Source: Anoplopoma fimbria (taxonomy: Eukaryota > Chordata > Actinopteri > Perciformes > Anoplopomatidae). Taken from it: DNA of 64,000 nt. The stretch spans positions 2,245,350-2,309,349 of the forward strand of contig NC_072455.1 of NCBI RefSeq assembly GCF_027596085.1. The letters run 5' to 3'. The position numbers and the translations under genes are program-made. This document shows, piece after piece, positions 59,247 through 64,000 of this stretch; position 1 is the first letter of the stretch; each line of letters opens with the position of its first letter. The notes under the pieces are model-generated. The model ran no database searches, was not told the DNA's origin, and was given only the letters and a program-made list of their open reading frames with translations.

Positions 59247-59309
59247 AAGGGCTTCTTTCTCTTCTTTAATCTTCCCACTGTGATTTTTATTTTTTATTTT
59301 TCTCTAATG

Positions 59310-59530
59310 TTTCTTCCCTGAGAGGGAAAGTGGAAAAGGGGGGATGAAAGGTAGAAGAATAAGACGAAAAACTAGGAAAAAATAAAAAACATGGAGTAGA
59401 GATGAGGGAAAGAATACAGAGAGGAAGGAGGGAGTGTTTAAAAGGATTAAAAAAGAGAAAAGGAAGAGGGGAGAGGATTAAAAAATGAGGGGAGGGTGGA
59501 GTAAAGACTGAAAACAGGAAGAATGAATGT
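59310..59530. repeat. purine-rich low-complexity region
   Basis: A/G-rich sequence of GGGGA and GGAAAA words without ORF value. Confidence 0.75.
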
Positions 59531-59969
59531 CATGGTTTTAATGAAAGTCAAGCAAATGCTTTTATTTTGAAAAATAAAAGCAGGGTGAAAGCAGACACTT
59601 TAGGAGGAAGGGTGTAAATAATGCTAATAAAGCCATTTTATGAGTTGAGTTTCAGCTTCAAAAAACAACTTTTCATGCCAATCAACAAAAACTGAACCTC
59701 GACATTTCATTAACTTCACAAATTATGAAAAATAACGTTCGAGGATTCGACACACGTTGAGGTCATTTTCCATCACAAACACAGGTTTAGTTTATTATGT
59801 CGTTCCGCTGCAGTAATCGCTCCAATATACCTTCCAGATGGAGGGGGGAACATTTGGTCGTCTGTTATTTCCCCCTGAGATGAGCAGTAAACGTTTTCTG
59901 TGTCTGAGTGGCTTTTATACGTTTTTCTATCAACGGGAAAAAATGTAACTTTTTTTAAATTATTCACAG

Positions 59970-60070
59970 AAGACTCCTCGCTGGGTCAAGCCCTGCCCCC
60001 TGGCTTTCCTGCTCCGTTCCTATTTGCTGACGGCCTGTCGTCAGTGGAGACCCTACTCACCAACATACAG
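59970..60070 (+). CDS. dach2: dach2-like exon G: start of Dachbox-C
   Basis: Acceptor TTATTCACAG after a T-rich tract; donor CAG|GTATGA. The joined frame reads E-D-S-S-L-G-Q-A-L-P-P-G-F-P-A-P-F-L-F-A-D-G, then LSSVETLLTNIQ. Human DACH2 and DACH1 have 'PGFPGPFIFADSLSSVETLLTNIQ' and 'PGFPSPFLFPDGLSSIETLLTNIQ'. Phase 1 in, phase 0 out. This begins the conserved C-terminal dimerisation and Six/Eya-interaction region. Confidence 0.98.
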
Positions 60071-60074
60071 GTAT

Positions 60075-60755
60075 GATCTTTCTTTTATGATTTAGAGGAT
60101 TCAATATGTGTCAATGTCCTACTGGTCTGTTACAATATCATTAATGAGGATTTTTTAGCAGTACTATATCACAATACACTATTTATTGTGATCATGGTTG
60201 ATTACAGGTTCATTCTCTATCGTATTAAATTACTATAGACAATGGAAATTGTGAAAAAATAATCAAAATCAGGTTTATTGCAAAGCAGGCTTTCACATAC
60301 AAAGACTTTTCTGAGTGCATAACAATAAACCTAGTAGAAATGTACAATACAAAATATGTAAAAGTTAAAAAACACTAATGATCCCTGCTGTACAAATAAA
60401 CAAGCAACAGTAAAATGACATAACTAATTTGTTAAATAAGGATATTCCATGAAAATACAAGCAAAATAAGAACAGCAGAACAATTATACACATGTAGCAT
60501 AGCTAACAAGTTAATTATGTCTTTTATGCTATTTATATTCATATCATATAAATTAATCTTTTGAAACCTACTTTCACAATTCTTGGGGGCATATTAGTCG
60601 TTAAATTCTGATTTCAGACAATAATGCTAAAAAAATTTGACTAGTAACATAGCTTCATCGTCTGCATATTCTCGCACATTACAACTGATGTCTTTGAGGT
60701 TATTTTCCCGTAACCAGACTTCTTGTCCTCCTTCTACTTCCTGTTAACGTCTTCT
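60075..60755. other. intronic DNA
   Basis: AT-rich, nothing recognised; a C/T-rich tract at 60715-60758 leads into exon H. Confidence 0.5.
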
Positions 60756-60760
60756 CCCAG

Positions 60761-60908
60761 GGCCTTCTGAAGGTGGCGGTGGAGAACGCCCGGGTTCAGG
60801 ACAAACAGATCCAGGCGGAGAAGAGAGAGCTGAAGATGGAGCTCTACAGAGAAAGGGAGATGAGAGAGAGCCTCGAACGACAGCTCACCTCAGAACTACA
60901 GAGCAGAG
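60761..60908 (+). CDS. dach2: dach2-like exon H: Dachbox-C coiled coil, first part
   Basis: Acceptor CTTCTCCCAG; donor AGAG|GTCAGG. It reads GLLKVAVENARVQDKQIQAE, then KRELKMELYREREMRESLER, then QLTSELQSR. This is a charged heptad-rich helix equal in place and length to human DACH2 '...LELYREREIRENLERQLAVELQSR'. Wording such as LYRERE and ELQSR favours DACH2; ENARVQDKQ lies between the two paralogues. Phase 0 in, phase 1 out. Confidence 0.98.
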
Positions 60909-61029
60909 GTCAGGAAAAACACGATAAAACAGACATTTGACATCATAACGAGCATCCAGAACATAAAGCAGGACAATTTCTGGGACTTTCCACTCTTGAT
61001 CATATCTCTATCTCGTCCTCCTCCCTCAG

Positions 61030-61197
61030 CCTCCATCCAGAAGCGTCTGAAGAAGGAGAAGAAGGCCAAGAGGAAGCTGCAGGAGGCGCTGGAGTTCGAG
61101 TCGAAGAGGCGGGAGAGAGTGGAGGGAGCTCTGAAACACTCGTCCTCGTCCTCCCCGTCTCCGGAGCCGCTGCACGCCGCCAACAACAACAACAACG
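61030..61197 (+). CDS. dach2: dach2-like exon I: Dachbox-C coiled coil, second part
   Basis: Acceptor TCCCTCAG; donor AACG|GTACGC. It reads A-S-I-Q-K-R-L-K-K-E-K-K-A-K-R-K-L-Q-E-A, then LEFESKRRERVEGALKHS, the near-invariant DACH coiled coil. A Ser-rich (SSSSSPSPEP) and Asn-rich (N5, AAC codons at the donor) tail follows. Human DACH2 instead has 'QATTSDSGLRMLKDTG' there. Phase 1-1, 168 nt. Confidence 0.98.
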
Positions 61198-61254
61198 GTA
61201 CGCCGGACGCTTTGTTTATTTCAAAAACTGTTTTTACTGTTTGCCTCCACATAA

Positions 61255-61400
61255 TATACTGACTTTTTTTCGACATGCTATACTATGACTTTTTTTCGAC
61301 ATGCTATACTATGACTTTTTTTCGACATGACTTTTTTTCGACATGCTATACTATGACTTTTTTTTCGACATGCTATACTATGACTTTTGTCATGACTATG
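61255..61400 (+). repeat. 26-bp tandem repeat (ACTTTTTTTCGACATGC)
   Basis: GACTTTTTTTCGACATGC then TATACTAT recurs at 61261, 61287, 61313, a shortened unit near 61330, and about 61356. It starts about 60 bp after exon I. Related text in the opposite orientation is at 63420-63785. Confidence 0.95.
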
Positions 61401-62440
61401 ACGTTTTTTATGCTTATATTCTTTCGATCATATTTTTGCTAAGTTACCTTTCTTGTCTTACGTTTCTCTCTTTGCTTCTTCCTAGTTTGATAACATGTTC
61501 TTTCTACAGTTCTTTTTCCCTTTTTCTTTTTTGTTGATGTGATTATTTCTTCCTGTCTTCAATTATAAGTTCTTATCCGGATTAAGGACATCTTTTCGGG
61601 AAAGTGCAGCCCTTTTGAAAAGCAAGGACATATTTTGGACTGTTTGAAATTGAGTTAGGATACTTTTTTTAAGTGTAAACAATTGGAACAATAACACCAT
61701 TTAGGTTAGGTAGTGACATGTTTTGTTCTGGATAGTTTCAGTCCTCTGGCCTTGATCATTGGCTTGCAAGTTTTATTTGTTGAATGCTTTTCCCCAACTT
61801 GTGTTTACATTGACTATCACTTGTTGTATATGAGCTGTTGTTGACTCTCCCAGACAGACTGCTGTTGTTTATCTGTCTTACTTCCATAAAATTCAGTGTA
61901 AATCACCAGCGACAGTAAATATGGAGTTTATCTTCTCCGTGTATTTTCATCTGATGCTAAAATAACCTGTATAGTTGACTTGTTCCGTAGTAAATACTAC
62001 TTATATTGTTGTTTGGGCTTCTCAGATGAGAAAATATGATGCATTTCTTTGTCTTATATGATAGTTAATTGAATATATTTGGGTTTTTGACTGTTGGTCA
62101 GACGACACAAGCTGTTTGAGGACCATACATTTTTCATAATGTTAGCATTTTATGATGTTTTATAGACTTCCTAGGATTGTTCCAGACTTGTGTTTCCCAT
62201 AACTTCAGAGTTGTAAAGTCCAAAAGTAAAATCTTTCAAGACACCAATTACTTTATTTATGTTGACGAAACTGAGCAATTATTCAGTAAAGAAAGTTGAT
62301 TTTATAAAAACAGACTAAATCATGTTATCACTTTATTAATCCAATCTTTCTCTGGACAAACAAATGTGTTTGTGACTTTTTTTTCCAAAATCCAATTTTG
62401 TTTTTGACCTGCACACAGTTACAGGGTGCTGTTTGTTGTT
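61400..62440. other. intronic DNA
   Basis: T-rich mixed sequence, no exon or clear repeat. Confidence 0.5.
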
Positions 62441-62490
62441 TTATTGGCCAACCCACTGAGACTCTGTCTTGTCTTTGTGTTTCAAACCAG

Positions 62491-62556
62491 ACGCTGCTGT
62501 AGCCGAGGATAAACCTGAACTTAATGGAAACCAGCAAGACAACAGCGCTGTACAAG
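62491..62556 (+). CDS. dach2: dach2-like exon J: penultimate exon
   Basis: Acceptor TTTCAAACCAG; donor CAAG|GTAACT. With the last G of exon I it reads D-A-A-V-A-E-D-K-P-E-L-N-G-N, then QQDNSAVQ and the G begun at the donor. Human DACH2 has '...EIENNGTPHDSAAMQG' before the last exon. The match is weak in detail, but the phase (1-1, 66 nt), acidic/Asn character and DNSAVQG end agree. The terminal exon for the DACH2-type C-terminus is beyond 64000. Confidence 0.87.
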
Positions 62557-62563
62557 GTAACTG

Positions 62564-62565
<2 letters not shown>

Positions 62566-62654
<89 letters not shown>
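62566..62654. repeat. (AC)n tract at the exon J donor
   Basis: AC tract of about 89 bp beginning about nine nt into the intron. Confidence 0.98.
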
Positions 62655-62656
<2 letters not shown>

Positions 62657-62801
62657 CATAAAAAAATATCATAAAACACAGTCAGATAAACTCATAGATG
62701 CAGAGTCTTGCTGATAAACACACATACACACATATGACACCATACACAAGTGTGTTCAAAGCAGAGTTACAAGTTCGTAGACACACACACACATGGTAGG
62801 C

Positions 62802-62805
<4 letters not shown>

Positions 62806-62857
<52 letters not shown>

Positions 62858-63015
62858 TGGGGCCCAGGCTAGATTAGTGGAGACATTAAGCAGACACAGA
62901 GACACTGTGGCCTCCCTTTGATGTGTGCACCTTATCAGACACACATGTGAGTGTGTGGAAATATTTCATTGAGCTCATGTCAGTGTGTACTAGTGTGGAT
63001 GTATGTGTTTTAAAG

Positions 63016-63048
<33 letters not shown>
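62806..63048. repeat. (TG)n microsatellites
   Basis: TG at 62806-62850 and 63017-63048; the first is complementary to the AC tract at 62566. Confidence 0.95.
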
Positions 63049-63049
<1 letters not shown>

Positions 63050-63059
63050 ATGCTGGAGG

Positions 63060-63290
63060 ACCAAGTTGAATTGTAGACCTTGAGGGTGAGGAGACTTTTG
63101 GAAAAAGGGTGAAAAGACATTTTTGGAGAAGTGAGACTGTTGACATACTTGGTAAAGTAGAGACATGTTTCGCAAATGAAAAAATATTGGAAAGTAGAGA
63201 CATTTCATGTATGTGAGGACACTTAATGGAAAGAAAGGACATTTAGGAAAGCAAGAATAGTTGTCTGGCAAATGAAGACATTGTTCTGAA
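63060..63290. repeat. degenerate 'GAGACATTT..GGAAAG' repeat
   Basis: GAGACA or GAGGACA followed by TTT/CTT and GGAAAG/GGTAAAG words recurs every ~25-35 bp (63088, 63115, 63140, 63160, 63195, 63220, 63236). It looks like a decayed minisatellite. Confidence 0.6.
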
Positions 63291-63299
63291 ATTTAAAAA

Positions 63300-63790
63300 A
63301 ATGGCATTTAGGATAGTGAGTACAGCTAAGTTCAGTATAGTTTTAAAAAAAGCCATAAGGTCAAATAAAAAGTCATAGAAAAGTTACCCATGAAAATACA
63401 AATATAGTATTTCATGAGAATTGCCAAGTAAAAATCATCATAGAGTATGTAATAAATATGCCATTGTATAGTATGTCATAACAAACGAGCCATTGCATAG
63501 TTTAGCTCTGAAAAGTCCTTAATAAGTCTGAGAATAGTATGTCATAAAAAGTCCCGATGTAGTGTGTTATACTATACTTTACTGGTGGAATTTTTCCGGC
63601 AGTTAAGTATCGTATCTAAGTAAGAATGTCAAAAATTTCAGGAAAAACGTCATCGTATAGCAGGTTGAAAAAAAGTCCAAGATCAGTATGTCGAAGAAGG
63701 TCATAGTATTGTATGTCGAAAATTTCAGGAAAAAAGTCATAGTGTAATATGTCGAAAAAAGGTCAGAGCATTGTATGTAGTTCAGTATGT
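63300..63790 (-). repeat. degenerate repeat related to 61.3 kb, opposite orientation
   Basis: AGTATGTCGAA.AA.GTCATAGT words recur (63686-63712, 63713-63745, 63748-63790). More diverged copies AGTATGTCATAA lie to the left (63470, 63537). Reverse-complemented they match the TTTTTTCGACAT-C-TATACTATGAC unit downstream of exon I. Confidence 0.8.
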
Positions 63791-64000
63791 AGAAAAATGG
63801 AATCGAATTCAATAAAGAAAATGTTGCATTGCCCATCGGACATCCTCTATCCCAGGACTATCGGAACAGGAAAACTCTCCCAAAAAAACTAAAAAAGTTA
63901 GAAACCTCTGGCAGAGCAATAGTATTTCAAAAGGTTCTAGTATAATATGACCAAAAGATAATGAAAAAAGACATAAAAAAGCGTGCAATCATCAAAAGAA
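63790..64000. other. intronic DNA to the window end
   Basis: Nothing recognised. The terminal dach exon is not seen. Confidence 0.5.

Overview
The window looks like nuclear DNA of a ray-finned (teleost) fish. It is AT-rich, non-coding for most of its length, and loaded with (CA/TG)n microsatellites, many of them 60-117 bp. It carries a Tc1/mariner relic and 3' tails of fish-type non-LTR elements. The only gene I can support is a vertebrate dachshund-family transcription cofactor on the + strand, spread over ten exons from 34377 to 62556. All ten splice junctions have AG/GT signals and keep one open frame of 1235 coding nt (about 411 codons). The translation follows the second half of DACH proteins: the linker after the Ski/Sno/Dac DNA-binding domain, the LDLPFMMMPHPLLP core, and the C-terminal Dachbox-C coiled coil. 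The Dachbox-C wording (LYRERE, LERQL, ELQSR, ALEFESKRR) and the tail (DNSAVQG) fit DACH2 better than DACH1. The exons for the N-terminal Ski/Sno/Dac domain are not in the window, and the last short exon lies beyond its right end.

Layout. Positions 1-34376 are most simply one very long dach intron. They hold microsatellite clusters (2.1-3.2, 8.2-8.9, 16.2-16.4, 21.7-22.0, 26.2-26.7 and 29.8-30.9 kb), a 16-copy 51-bp minisatellite (3.4-4.2 kb), and a terminal-inverted-repeat element with another repeat nested in it (1.5-2.0 kb). They also hold a G-poor AAC/CAC array (9.7-10.8 kb), a divergent ~170-bp tandem array (20.3-20.9 kb), a 26/30-bp GGAT minisatellite (22.2-22.6 kb), a GACA array with a higher-order unit (23.6-24.7 kb), and a 2.1-kb degenerate minisatellite whose unit centres on the palindrome TATCGTACGATA (27.3-29.4 kb). 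Exon A (34377-34492) is followed by ~2 kb of almost pure pyrimidine. The 12-kb intron to exon B carries more microsatellites, another degenerate minisatellite (39.5-40.5 kb) and a few unique blocks that resemble conserved non-coding elements. From 46.6 kb to 62.6 kb the remaining nine exons come in quick succession.

The most interesting theme is how repeats sit around the exons. Exon B is bracketed directly by (TG)30 and (AC)57, which would pair in the transcript and leave the exon in the loop. Exon C is bracketed by a ~125-bp inverted repeat pair. Exon J lies between oppositely oriented copies of a TTTTTTCGACAT repeat. Five of ten donor sites have CA-rich sequence starting within about 15 nt. 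This layout suggests repeat-driven control of splicing or circular RNA formation in a developmental regulator, which RNA data could test. Names for repeat families come from recall of general patterns, not from a search.
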